Part shown: in pieces, positions 33,739 through 44,833 of the stretch | Position numbering within the stretch: the stretch's first letter is position 1 | Layout: the number at the start of each line of letters is the position of its first letter | DNA from: Acheta domesticus | Lineage: Eukaryota > Arthropoda > Insecta > Orthoptera > Gryllidae | Reading direction: 5' to 3' | Assembly: GCA_031308135.1 (NCBI GenBank) | Contig: JAHLJT010002630.1 | Span: 94,098,141 to 94,162,140, forward strand | DNA length: 64,000 nucleotides | Notes under the pieces: generated by a model | Seen by the model: the letters and a program-made list of their open reading frames with translations, nothing else | Told to the model about the DNA's origin: nothing | Database searches by the model: none | Program-made: the position numbers and the translations under genes

Positions 33739-33780
33739 CAGGGGCGGATCCAGCAGATCATTTTCGGGGGGGGGGGGTAA
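33739..33780 (+). mobile_element. Possible hAT terminus
   Basis: CAGGGGCGGATCCAGC, ATTTTC and then G11 resembles the common CAGGGGCGGATCCAG...GGGG end of hAT elements in animals. A partner terminus was not firmly found; GGGGGGAGGCATGGATC near 33950 is a weak candidate. No 8-bp duplication was confirmed. Confidence 0.35.
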
Positions 33781-34986
33781 ATTTTTGTCAAGTAATAAAC
33801 ACATTTGTTATTACGTTGTATATTATTTATGTGTTGTTGATATACTATACGATATTATTGTTTAAATAATCAAATAATTCGAACATAAATAAATATTTAA
33901 ATTAGTTTTCCCGAATAAAGGAAGGTAAAAGAAAACTCTAGGTCATTTGGGGGGAGGCATGGATCAACCAGTGGCTACTATCCCTTATCTTGCTCTACTT
34001 GATGGAATTGAAGTACTACCCCGAGAACATGAACGATTATTTGAATAACTACGTTGCCTATTGAGCTCTAGAAAATGTGCACAGATGGTAAAGCTACAAT
34101 TTTTCGAACAAGATTTCAATTACGATCTAATATTATTATTGAAGCATATAATTAACAACATTATTTTGAATATGGTTTTGTATCGGCCGTAACTCACTTT
34201 CGTAATGTTGTTTTCCTCACGAATTGCTGTTCAATGGACCTGTACATTCGTATGAATGCACCATTTTTCGTCGTGTAAATGATAGCCTAAATGGTCCTGA
34301 GCGGTCCAGACAAAACTTCGACCACATATTGGAACACTCTTCAAATCTTGGAACCATGCTTTCCTCTCCTGTTCAGAGCAAAAAGTGTGTTAAGAAACCA
34401 TGTCGGCATGTTGTCACAGTGAAGGTCCTATTGTCAACCATAATCACAGTGAATACTATCGAGAAAATAAAGTGTTTACATTACTGTCATAGATCTACCA
34501 CTGCCAAAATAAGAGATTTGCTCATGATTTTGCATATATTTAAAATAAGCTAAACTGGAAAAATCATAAAATTATTTAGCATGTTGATTTTATATTCTCG
34601 AAAAAAAAAATTACAAGCTGAGCATTATTTTTCCCCAGATTAATTCATATCTCAATATTTTCAAACAAACGTTTCTGTTTGCCGCGACAATCATGCTATT
34701 ACATACTAATGTGGCTATTATAGATCCAAGGTTTTTACCAAACTATTAACACACAGCCTGTATGATGTGTTTACAGAGTAAATTTTCGCCATTCACCATC
34801 ATCACCATATCATTACCATGAAAGACGCTTGAGTTCTCGAAATTGTCTTCTTGGTAATGAGAGTTGAATAACAGTGTCTTGACATTGATGTGCTTTGTGA
34901 ATCTGAAACAAAGTTATATTATTTAGTTAACTTTAAATTCACGATAATTAGTGAATGGTAATGAGTGGATCGTGAATAATGATATG
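33781..34986. other. AT-rich stretch, no recognised features
   Basis: A 109-codon plus-strand frame at 34224-34553 lacks any recognised motif. TCACCATCATCACCATATCATT near 34795 recalls the SINE-S3 body, but the homology does not extend clearly. Confidence 0.4.
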
Positions 34987-35105
34987 GGTACTAAACGCGT
35001 ACGAAAATGTCTTTGGCGGAGGCATTTCAAAATGCCATGGCTCCTATACGTTGTCCCGTTCGTCAACATTTTTTTTTCCGCCAAAGACTCGTATTCTGTA
35101 CTAGT
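34987..35105. repeat. Short inverted repeat (possible small MITE)
   Basis: Arms TACGAAAATGTCTTTGGCGGA and TCCGCCAAAGACTCGTA are complementary except for a small indel. Weaker GTACT/AGTAC pairing lies outside. Total ~119 bp. Confidence 0.5.
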
Positions 35106-36439
35106 TACGTCAATACCTATTTTCTAAAGATATATTCGATTATTTTTTCGTTTCGTCGTGTTATTTGTGAAAAAGAGTTTCTCAGTTACTACCGAAACGA
35201 TGCTGGTTCCTGAAAGTTCAGTGAAACCACGCGATACGTGCACAGTTTGACCTGGGTGATTAAATGGATACGGCATATACTGCAGGTTTTTTTTTCATTG
35301 CCTCTCCTGCACAGTTTTCTCAGCGTCAATGTCACTTGTTTCGCCTAACACTTCAATTAATTGGCCATTGACTAGACAAGTTCAACCTAGTAAAATGTTT
35401 TCTTGTGTCTATTAAAAGTTCTCCCTTGTGCAAAATGTTGTCTTGGCTCAATTTATGATGTTAATTAGTGGAATTGCGTATTAGACAGCCACGTTGGCCG
35501 ACAGCGCGCAGCTACTTAAGCTCAGCTACTTCGAATCCCGCTTGGCGCATGTATGTTTGTGCCGTTCGTACGTGTTGCGTCGACTTAGTTTCTAAGATAA
35601 TGTAAAATAAAGAAGAATTGCAGTAAATTTTTGTTTGAAAAACAAAATCAAAAATTCGCCCTTGTGGATAGTTGTAGAGATTTATTTATCACCTTTGTGA
35701 GAACTGTTGCGAGTTCAAATTGCGCCGTCAGTTGCTCCTTCTGTTTTATGTTTGCGGTGTTGCTGGATGAATCGCGCTCTGTTCATTATGTTGATATATG
35801 TTAATGTCTGGTAAGGTTCGAGATACACCCAATTGGGTAACTAACCGGGTTGGAAGAAACCCTAAGAAATACTCATATTAACGGGAATGCGCGACATAAC
35901 AAAACGTTTTTTTGCTCTTACGTAAATACTTACGTTGGAGAACCAATGCCTCATATGCATTTCTACAATTACTCATATTTAAAAATGATTGACTTACTTT
36001 AAATACCTACAATTGAATAACCTTATGTAGAAAACATCCCTCCATAAGAATCAGTATAGTTGAAAAATGGTTTGGAAAGTTTGGACGTGATTTTGTAAAT
36101 GTCAGAGGTTTTAATAAAAATCGGAACTCTAATATACTTCAAAATATACTTTCTTCTATTTGAAGAAACAATTTCAAGAAAACATTTTCATCCATTTTCC
36201 AGAGAATTTTGAAAGTTTCATAAGGGCATCATGTAAAGTACCCACAAACAATTGAAATATCGTAATAATCTCCCGAACGGTACAAATAGACCTTCATCCT
36301 GATGTATATACCAAGTTTCAGCTCAAAAGCTTGTAATCTAACGGAGTTGTGCATAACATATCCATCCATCCATCCACATACACATTCCAATTATCGAGTA
36401 CAAAACTTTCCCTTTTCATCTGCCCGTAATCCTGTCATG
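35106..36439. other. AT-rich stretch with a weak tRNA-like motif
   Basis: Near 35480-35560, CACGTTGGCCGACAGCGCG and ACTTCGAATCCCGC are box A/B-like at tRNA-like spacing, possibly a diverged SINE-S3-type head. A (CCAT)n run occurs near 36361. No gene recognised. Confidence 0.35.
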
Positions 36440-36930
36440 TGTGCAGAGTTACAACTCAAATCCCGACGGTGGCATGATTTTTCGGCATTCGCCAGAGAGC
36501 TAAGTCGAGTTTTGTTGCTGTCTGGAAGAAACTTCCAGCGGCCGGCTGCTCTGATCGGTAGTTTTCCGTTTTTTCTCCGATCAATTCGAGGCGAATGCCA
36601 GAGCAGTACCCCGCCAAATAGACCATGGTCCGCACGCGATATTTTCTTCCCACACTACACTTGCATGCACTACACTACCGTACATGCCGAGAGACCGGTC
36701 GGCAGCTTAGAGATTGTCCCGGTTGGGGCGCGGGCGGTGCCCCACTGGTGGGAGATACTTGATTGGGAGATACCCCCGCTAACCGGATTGTAGTTCGGTT
36801 CCGGATCTCGCCACCCAGCGGGGGAGGATCACCGCCAACTCCCGAGGGGGAAACATGCTCTATACTTACGGGAATAATGACCTTAGCCGTTGACGCGCCC
36901 GGAATCACTTACAATCAATCACTCAATCAG
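36440..36930 (+). mobile_element. SINE-A copy 10
   Basis: Starts at the box B region (CTCAAATCCCGACGG) and is complete to the tail (CGCGCCCGGAATCAC, then AATCAATCACTCAATC). Internal markers CGGCCGGCTGCTCTGATCGG and GGCGAATGCCAGAGCAGT are intact. The 163-codon frame covering it is a SINE translation, not a gene. Confidence 0.87.
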
Positions 36931-37954
36931 CAGCTCAAATGAATCTTAAACACGGATTTTACGATTTATAGTTAGAGATCTTCTTGTTAAGGCGATTCCG
37001 ATACTTATCCCTCTTGAACTCTATTACATTAAGGAAAAGTAAAAATTGTGAAAATCTTATGCGATAGTATAATACAATGTATCATTCAGAGCTGTTGAAA
37101 TATCTAAAGAAAACATAGTTCGTTGTTGTCGATAACAAACTCCTTATCTTCATTAAAGCTTATTGGGACTGGATCCTGGCCCCTTTATCGATTGCATAGG
37201 TCGTGGAAATTTGGCAACCGCAAAATACCTCTGGACGTCCACCAGCCCGGCGTTAATTTGAAATCAATGGCGTAACCACTTTGATGTTTGGCAGAGCTCA
37301 CTAGTGTCGCATATCGTCACATCACCTTCGCCTTGATTCTGAGCACATATTTGACTTTACAAAGATATCACATTCAGCCGGCTACTGGACGTTTCGAAAC
37401 TTCACGAATTAGAAAAAATTTGGCGGGGGATACAAAAATTTGTACCGAAAGCATGAAATCTAAATTGAAAAATACATGCTATAGTTTCAGAAAGTAAATG
37501 AAAACTTCGGACACATTAGTATTTATTAACGTAGAATATTTTGTTTCATCTTAACCATAAAAATTATTGTTCGTACCATATAAAAATTGACTTTTCGTTT
37601 AAATACCTTTTGTTAATATTCTAAATTTAATAATAGTACATTTCAGTAACTTACTTTTCACTGTAAACTATCTTTGTACTAAGGCCGTTTCAAAGCCTTT
37701 CAACGCGTACAGAAACGAGCATTGAAATGCCTATCTCTCTTTTCTGCTCTTCATCACCTTGCGACACGCTTCTGTAACACGTGACACATGCGAAAAATGT
37801 GAAAATTAATTCCATATCCACCAATACCAAATATGACGGCTTTAGTTTTCCGGAATTGATTTATTATCTAGTATTTTTTAGTACCTTAGTCCCGTAAGTG
37901 TTCTACACGTTATAGCGCTGGGTTTGTGTTTCCCTTGGAACATGAGAGCCGGCG
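36931..37954. other. AT-rich stretch, no recognised features
   Basis: Nothing recognised. Confidence 0.4.
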
Positions 37955-38285
37955 ACAAACTAAACGTCAGCCTGGGAGGTTTTCCTCTAAACGTATCTCC
38001 CCCAGCGTGGTATCGCATCCAGTCAGGAAAACGCTAAGCTTCCGACTAGTCTCCCGACATTGTAGTAGTGTAGTGCATGTAAGAATGAGTGTGTGTGTTT
38101 GGAAGGGAAGAGTATGGGACAAGGATGAAAGAGAAAATATCTCGCGTGGCCCATTACCCGTTTATTAGTTTATTACTCCAGCATTCGTCTGGTATTGATA
38201 GGAAACTACTATCAGTGCAGTCGCCTGCTAGAACTCTTCTCAAGCTAAGGTTGAATTTGATTGAGCTACGTTTCGTAGAAAGTGT
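37955..38285 (-). mobile_element. SINE-A copy 11
   Basis: Reverse, both ends truncated: GAGGTTTTCCTC, CGACTAGTCTCCCGACAT, TAGTGTAGTGCATGTAAG, GGGACAAGGATGAAAG, TCCAGCATTCGTCTGG, TCAGTGCAGTCGCC. Strongly diverged. Confidence 0.7.
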
Positions 38286-39228
38286 GAAAATATACTCCGG
38301 TCGGGACTGGTGCCTCAGGACATCCCGGTCAGCGATGCTGCGGAAACAGCGATAATTCTGCTAATGAGTCACCACTCCTGTGTGTGATGGAATCTTGTAA
38401 ACTACTCCTAACTGTCCTGTTTTCTTGGCGCATTTATTTAACACAGGTGGTTCGGTGTAACCATTCCACACTTTGCAAGTTATTGTTTGAAAAGTGGAAG
38501 TAGCTTTGGAATTCACTTCACGAAACCATCTTCAAACGTTTTTGCCCGATCATGTTATGAAGTACCTTTAATAAAGTAATTGAACGTCCAAAAAGGTCTC
38601 ATCGCTTAGAAATTTCGGCATAAGAAACTTACCTCGTTTAAAAACAAACCAGAAAACCCGGTTTTAAGGGTCTAGGAAGCATCGTTTCCGAGTTATGCAC
38701 GTTTGCTACGTGTGTTGCAATGTAACAATGCCTGTTTTCCCCTTGTTATATTCTACTAAAACTTCCATAATTTCGTCTAAAGTGTCTTTGATGAATGACT
38801 GAAGATTAATTCTCTATCCAGCAGTACGGGGTTTTAGGTGGACGATTGTTAAAAATGTTACATACATGTCTCGTTAATTAGCATTTTATATAGTGGGTGT
38901 CTGAAAATAAATGTTTTAAATGTATGAAACAGTTGCAACGGGTTAAAGATGATCGCTTTTTGTTAATGAACACGTGGTTTGAATATCTTCGACCCTTTCA
39001 TGTCCTAGAAGATTGTAATATTTATTCTGAGATAAGCAAGGTGATATTGACTGCCACGATATTTTGTGTGCAACTACCAAACATGAGAGAAAGACAAGTT
39101 GCCTTCCAGTCAAGGTCAAATGTCACAGTGAAAATTCGTTATATGAGATTCCCGCCATCCTTCTTTGCTCCATCTAGGTGTTCTGTAAACTTGTTACATT
39201 TAGTTAGAGATTGCTTGTAGCAACAGGA
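38286..39228. other. Unassigned stretch
   Basis: No credible gene. The 107-codon plus-strand frame at 38897-39220 shows no recognised domain. Confidence 0.4.
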
Positions 39229-39616
39229 TAATGATTGATTGTTAGTGATTCAGGGCGCGCCAACTGCTAAAATCGCCAGTCCCGTAAGTGTAGTGCATGT
39301 TTCCCTCGTGATATGGTGGTGATCTTTCCCCGATGGATGGCGAGATACAACGCTGGCTTACCGTCAGCTAGCGGGGTTCTCCCCAACCAGGTATCTCCCA
39401 CCAGCGAGGCACTGCCCCAGCTCTGAGCTCCCGACCGATCTCCTGGCATGTGTGTGGTAGCGTTGTGCATGTAAGTGTAAGGATGTGGAAGTAAGGGGCG
39501 AGTATAGGACAAGGAAGAGGAAGGAAAAAATCGCGCGCGGTTCGTAGCCCTTTTGTTAGGGTACTGCTCTTGGTGTTGAAAGGAGAAACCTCACGGAAAA
39601 CTATCGATCAGGAAGA
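39229..39616 (-). mobile_element. SINE-A copy 12
   Basis: Begins with the tail (GATTGATTG, TTAGTGATTCAGGGCGCGCC) and runs in reverse through GCTAGCGGGGTTCTCCCC and GACAAGGAAGAGGAAGG to CTATCGATCAGGAAG, where the G-rich block starts. Confidence 0.82.
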
Positions 39617-39619
39617 GTA

Positions 39620-40680
39620 TAAAAATGTGTGCGGTAGCGTGCGGATGGCGGTGAGGGCGTGGTCGCGATGTGGCCAGCGTGGAGGTCTGGATGTGCGTCT
39701 GGGCCCGGCCCCGCCCCTCGCCCTGGCGGCCGACGGCCAGCGGCGCGCCGGCCGTGCAGGCGGGCCCGCCCGCAGCCAACGAGTATTTCGGGGCGCGCCG
39801 GCGCCACGGCCACGAGGCCGGGCGGGGAGGAGACGGGGCGGGCGGGGACGAGCGAGGATGTGCGGGGACGGGCGAGGACGGGTGGGACTGGCCAGCAGCG
39901 GCGTGCTGGGGCGGACGAGGTAGGGCGGAGGCGGGGGAAGCGGGGAATCGGATTTGAAGGTGGGCGGAGACAGCGCGATCGAAAGGGTTTGACGGAGGGG
40001 TAAAGGTCGGGCCGGGCGGAGATGTCGGGGAGCGGTGGGCGTGGTAGCACGGATCAGAGACAATGCGGTGGGACGGAGAAAAGTGGAGGGGAAATGTGGG
40101 GCATGTGTGTCGAGGAGTCGTTGGAGAGATGTGGCGTGAATATTTGGCGAGAGAAGTGGCAGGGGTACGTGACGAGCAGACGTAAAGGGACAACGCGGAG
40201 GCGAGGAGTGGCAGAGGATCGTAGTGGAGTGATGTGGCAGGACGACGGGGCGGAAAAACTGTTTTTTTGGGAGGGTGACATTTTGGGGAGGCGTAGCAGG
40301 GAATTTGGCGAGGAGGCACGGCGGGGAAACTTGCCGGGGGTGTGGTGGGGAATTTGGTGGGGAGGCATGGCGGGGAATTTGTCGGGGGCGTGGTGGGCAT
40401 TTGGCGGGGAAATTTGTCGGAGGCGTGGTGGGGCATGTGGTGGGGAGGCAAGGTGGGAAACTTTGTGGGGTGCGTGGTGGGGATTTTGGCGGGGAGGCGT
40501 GGCGGGCGCACATGGAGGGGAAGTGTGGCGGGGAGGTAGGGCTGGCGACGCAACGTTTAGAGGTGTGAGGACAGGGCGGGACTGGCGCGGTATTGTACTA
40601 GGCTGGGGGACAATTCGCGACCACTTGCTTCCTCGTCGCGTTGGACTCCACCCAACGTCGGCCTTGCGCTCTCAGAATGT
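39620..40680. repeat. GC-rich block with G-rich minisatellite
   Basis: 39640-40020 is CpG-rich with GGGC/GGCC words. 40260-40560 is a degenerate minisatellite of GGGGAATTTG, CGGGGGCGTGGTGGG and TGGCGGGGAGGCATGG units. The two largest frames in the window (320 and 301 codons, minus, 39591-40553) arise here and encode Pro/Ser/Thr/His-rich repeats, as expected for reading a stop-poor C-rich strand. I do not call a gene. A promoter/CpG island is possible for 39640-40020. Confidence 0.65.
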
Positions 40681-41717
40681 GCTGTAAGAAACAAGGAAAT
40701 TCTAAAGCTGCGATAGACGCTTCGAAGGACGAGGGTGGGGCCGTTTTTCTACTCTGGATTTCACTGTTTCGATTGCGCCAGCGATAAAGTTAGAATTACA
40801 GATGGGTTCAATGGACTCCAAGTCTTTCGTTAAATGAATCAAATGTAACAAATGAATATCGATGTATAGAAATCCTAGTCGCTGAGTTGTTTGTAGTACG
40901 TATTGACCTAGCACCTTGGTGCAAAGTGTCGCTAATTCTATTCTTGTTTGCCCGATGTTCCGAGCCGCATGAATAACCAGTTATAACTTGTTATTCCTCT
41001 GATTCGTTTATTCTAGTTCTCAGCCAACAGAGATACAACGAGATAAATTGGGTGCGGTTGTGAGAGACAACGGCATGGATTGTATTTTATAATAATTCTT
41101 TCAATAAAATATGCGGTTATCTTGATGAAGCTGTTTGATACAATGCAATTCTTCAGATTGCATATAAATTGAAAAATCAACGAGAGCCATAAAAGAGTAT
41201 AAGATGATGCAATGAGAAGACTGTAACATTGCGTATCTTGCAAGAATGTAGTCAATTATCATTAAAATGATGGTGAGGGGTTGCTAGTGAAATAATATGC
41301 AAATTCATATCTCATTGGCCAACATTTTATTATCATTTCAATGATGAGTAATCAGTAAAGACGATATAAATATAGTTGAATTACTCACGGAGAATCTGTC
41401 TTTAGTGAGAGAAAATTTTAAAAGTTGAATCTTATTCTCTGAATGTAACTTTACAGTATAAAATTTTCAATATTACTTTAAGTATGGGATTCGTTTCTCC
41501 TATAATCCATAATGCTTCTTCATTATATTCTTTCATTTGCGGAATTGTTCTTTCTCTTTTAAGGAGACGGCTAAGTATTGAAAGGGTCCAGCAAAGTCAA
41601 AAATCATTTTTACCCTCAACTACCTCACAATTAGCCCCCTCGATATTCTCGAACAATCTTTAGAATAAAATTCTCTTTAACACCGTATATCTACCTGTAT
41701 ATACCTAATACCATATA
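40681..41717. other. AT-rich stretch, no recognised features
   Basis: Nothing recognised. Confidence 0.4.
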
Positions 41718-42070
41718 TCGGAGGTATAACGGTTAGCGTGTCGGGCTGTTGTGCCTAAATTTGTGGGTTCAGATACAATTGAATCCGTGGGTTTTTAAGG
41801 GCGGAAAAATCCTTTGTATGTCTTCCTTCAGAAGGGAAGTGAATCCGGCTGTTCCATGTAGTATATTTACTGCATGTAAAAGAGTCTCAAACCCAAAAGA
41901 AGCCTCTGAGCTAAATTTAAATCGCCTGTTTCATCCGAGTAATATTTTCTTTCTCCGCTAGTTGGTGAAAGGGGCGTAGTGAAATTCGCGTGGCCAGACG
42001 GAAGAGCAGGCCTCAAGGACTGAGTCTCTCCACGTAAAATAAGGCATTAACTCACTAACTAACTAACTAA
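41718..42070 (+). mobile_element. SINE-S2 copy 3
   Basis: GGAGGTATAACGGTTAGCGTG (box A) and GTGGGTTCAGATACAA (box B, decayed), then GGGCGGAAAAATCCTTTG, CCTTCCTTCAGAAGGGAAG, AAAAGAAGCCTCTGAGC, GTTGGTGAAAGGGGCGTAG, GCCAGACGGAAGAGCAGG and TAAAATAAGGCATTAAC, ending in an (ACTA)n tail at ~42048-42070. Confidence 0.85.
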
Positions 42071-42290
42071 TCAACCATATCTAATCTGCCACCAATGAGT
42101 CCCACTTTGTCTTCCACTCCAATGATTCTCTTCCTCTCCCCTGTCTCTCAACCTTCATCTGTCAATAGATATTACCTAAAAAACACTCAAAAATGTTCCC
42201 TCTTCTGGACCTTTGCTTCACCTTTGAGAGGTCATAAGGGGCAAGTTTTATCCCCTCCTAAGTACGAGCTACTCGCGTTTTTAACAGTGT
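42071..42290. other. Unassigned spacer
   Basis: Nothing recognised. Confidence 0.4.
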
Positions 42291-42515
42291 GAACAAATAA
42301 ATACATTTAAGATGTGTGAAATGCTCTGTACAATTGTAAGTTATTGCATGTGTTAAAATAATTTGGCTCAGTTAACTTGTGAAAAGAATCACCAATGAGT
42401 GAGCAAATGAATACATGCAAGATGTGTGAAATGCTCTGTACAATTGCAAGTAATTGGGAAAGTTGTATGTTTGAAAGCGTATGGCTCAGTTAACTTCACA
42501 AAAGAATCACCAATT
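42291..42515 (+). repeat. Two-copy tandem duplication, 110-bp period
   Basis: GAACAAATAAATACATTTAAG (42291) and GAGCAAATGAATACATGCAAG (42401) start the two units. Both contain ATGTGTGAAATGCTCTGTAC, GGCTCAGTTAACTT and AAAAGAATCACCAAT. Confidence 0.85.
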
Positions 42516-42659
42516 TTATACGATTAATTTGACTAGTTTTGCACGAGCATTTCCAAATCATTGGCGATTACCATGCATGCCACGCAAAAATTCCGATTCA
42601 CCTGAACTTGTCTGGCTTTGAACACTACAAGTACACATAATAACGAAACAATTTCTAAA

Positions 42660-42884
42660 ATGTCGGCCCCGTGGCCGAGATCGCTAAGAAAGTAATGCCG
42701 TAGTGATCTTTGACTGCGGAGTCGCGGGTTCGAGTCCCGTCTCGGGCATGGTTGTATGTGTTCGTCCTTTCACCCCCTATCATCACCATATCGTTTCATC
42801 CTCATACCATAACGTTACATCCAATAGTGGTCACTAATGACTTGGTAGACTTGATGCGACATTAAATAACAAAAAAAATTCTAA
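42660..42884 (+). mobile_element. SINE-S3 copy 2
   Basis: The tRNA-like head GGCCCCGTGGCCGAGATCGC resembles box A of class II (Leu/Ser-type) tRNAs, and GTCGCGGGTTCGAGTCCCG is a textbook box B. The body is GCATGGTTGTATGTGTTCG, CATCACCATATCGTT, ATAGTGGTCACTAATGAC and TTGATGCGACATTAAATAAC with an A-rich end. The acceptor stem does not close properly, so it is a SINE, not a functional tRNA. Confidence 0.82.
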
Positions 42885-43300
42885 AATATTTCTACTAATT
42901 TCTATACGCATTTCACGCGTGTTGGATGTATCCATAAGCTTGAGCTGTTAGCAAAACTTTCCCCGCCCCGAAAACCCTGGGATGTCAGTGGTGGCAACGA
43001 CGGCAACACTCCACATCCACATCCACATCCACATCTGCACTCACGTGTGCGCGGGTCCGGTGACCTTGGAGTGGCTATCGCACAGGCGCTGCCCATCTGA
43101 TAGCGCGGGCAGGTGTCTGACACGCGCCTCCGACCACCTCCCCTCCCCAGCTCACATTATCGCCCCTCCCCCTCCCTCCCCCCCCGCCGCACCTCACATC
43201 CGCCCGCGCGTGCGGTCGGCGCAACGTGAAGTAACAGTGGGTAATATGGAAGAACTTTTGCACAGCGGAAAACTGCAGTAGTGCTAAGAAACCGCATCAC
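42885..43300. other. GC-richer patch with (CCACAT)n
   Basis: CCACAT repeated four to five times at about 43012-43038, followed by a CpG-rich patch to about 43230 with a C-rich run. A 99-codon plus-strand frame at 42982-43281 translates these low-complexity tracts. Confidence 0.5.
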
Positions 43301-43315
43301 CTCGCTCACAATTTT

Positions 43316-43445
43316 AATCTATATTAATAAAAAAGGATGTTGGTGTGTATATAAGAGCAAAACTCCCAACACCGTTGGACCGATCTTCATGAAAGTTAGC
43401 ACTTCTACGTGTTTTTTTCACCCAGAAGGTTTATGTGTTGTTAAT
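43316..43445 (+). repeat. Possible dispersed arthropod repeat segment
   Basis: AATCTATATTAATAAAAAAGG ... AAAACTCCCAACACCGTTGG, then ACCGATCTTCATGAAAGTTAGCAC. This wording recalls a segment seen at the ends of many arthropod dispersed repeats, where a short TATATA lead is followed by 'GG ACCGATTTTSATGAAA'. From memory only; no second copy in the window. Confidence 0.35.
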
Positions 43446-44574
43446 TTTGTTGTAACTCTACTACATGGTGCTACATATTCACGCGAAATGCAACCTGCAA
43501 CACACTCGTCAGCATTTTGAATCTATATCGTTAACTAACTCCTAAACAAGGCGTTCTATGGCCTTAAAAACTAACATTTTGAGTCCAATGGCCTCAAAGA
43601 ATCGTTTCTCACACCGTAATCTACGGAATGAAATCTTCTCGAACATTCTATTACATTTTTGTTGGTTTGGCGCTCCCCAATATTACCTCACCTGCTCAGA
43701 GACGTGCAGAATCAGCGAGTAAATGTGAATGAGAGGGACAGAGAGCGTCTTTGGCATGAAGACACACAGAGACAGACAGGTACAGGATGAGGGAAGGAGG
43801 GAGGGAATGTGAATGGGAGATGGGAAGAGAAAGAGGGAGATGAAGGGCAGAAAAACGTCTGCCGGGTTTTCCTAGTCTGCAATATAATCCTGAAAATACA
43901 CCAAATGATTTGCAAAAATCGGACTGAGTTATGAAAGTAATGGAATCGGAAACATCATATAATCTACGTAAAATATTTGATTACCAATTTCTACTTAGTT
44001 TTTGCTTAAAATTTTAAAGATCTGTTAAACAAAGAAAATACATGAATGCCCATTTTCTTTAAGTGACGCGGTTTCATTGAGCACTACTGTAGATTGCACA
44101 ATCTGCTAACACAATACTGCGTGATCTTTCAACGTTTAATGTGCTAAGAGCGATTTGCATAATGACTTTCTTCTTAGATATCACGCTAATAGACGTTATT
44201 TCGGGTTGTAACGTTACAGGCTATGTACCGATATTGATACATTCCACGACACACCTTGTTGATTGGCCCTTATTTCGTTTCACATTTGTTTGCGTGTTCT
44301 GCTAGGGTAGTAATTCATTTAGGATACTCTGTTCGTTGCATGATGGAACAACTTGCATATGTCAACAGTCCACGCTTCAGGACGCAGTAAACTTCAGTGA
44401 TATTCCCCATTACGCCGATGTTTCCACCACCTAAAGTTAGTGTAGTGTGCGTGCGCACAGTTCCACAACTTGGTGTTTAGCATATACTTATCTAGTTGCA
44501 GTGCGCGCAGAAATTCTCTAGTAAGAGCGCTATGCATCCTAAAATTTCCTTAGATATTCGCTAGTCGCGTAATA
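43446..44574. other. AT-rich stretch, no recognised features
   Basis: A purine-rich run (GGGAGGGAATG, GGGAAGAGAAAGAGGG) near 43790-43850. Nothing else recognised. Confidence 0.4.
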
Positions 44575-44833
44575 TATACTGCGATTTTTGTAGGAAGAGC
44601 TCTCAAGAGCCACTCAAATCCCATCTTCGCGATGGAATATGTCACGGCATTTCGTATCATTCACAGTCGTTCCGCTAGATTTCGCACGATCGCGACCGTA
44701 TGAAGCAGTGCTTGCGATCACGCGACTTCTACCGGCAAGGACCGAGAAAAGACGTGAAATGCCGTGACATATTCCATCGCGAAGATGGGATTTGAGTTAT
44801 CTTCAGAGCTCTTCCTACAAAAATCGCAGTATA
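44575..44833. mobile_element. Foldback element B3
   Basis: Best-preserved ends of the family: TATACTGCGATTTTTGTAGG and the exact complement CCTACAAAAATCGCAGTATA, continuing with AGAGCTCT pairing. Inner arms CCCATCTTCGCGATGGAATATGTCACGGCATTTCG pair with the right half. The centre is CGACCGTATGAAGCAGTGCTTGCGATCACGCG. TA lies at each end. Total 259 bp. Confidence 0.88.

Noticed and set aside
34790..34900. Third SINE-S3 copy
   Set aside because: Only TCACCATCATCACCATATCATT is shared; the rest does not align convincingly by eye.
36302..36793. 163-codon plus-strand frame
   Set aside because: Lies over SINE-A copy 10; the same translation fragments appear at other SINE-A copies.
39591..40553. 320- and 301-codon minus-strand open frames
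   Set aside because: They read a C-rich strand of a degenerate minisatellite, are Pro/Ser/Thr/His repeats with no domain, overlap each other in two frames, and have equally open antisense frames.
42660..42745. Functional Leu/Ser-type tRNA gene
   Set aside because: The boxes are good but the acceptor stem does not close, and the sequence continues into a body shared with another copy, so it is a SINE head.
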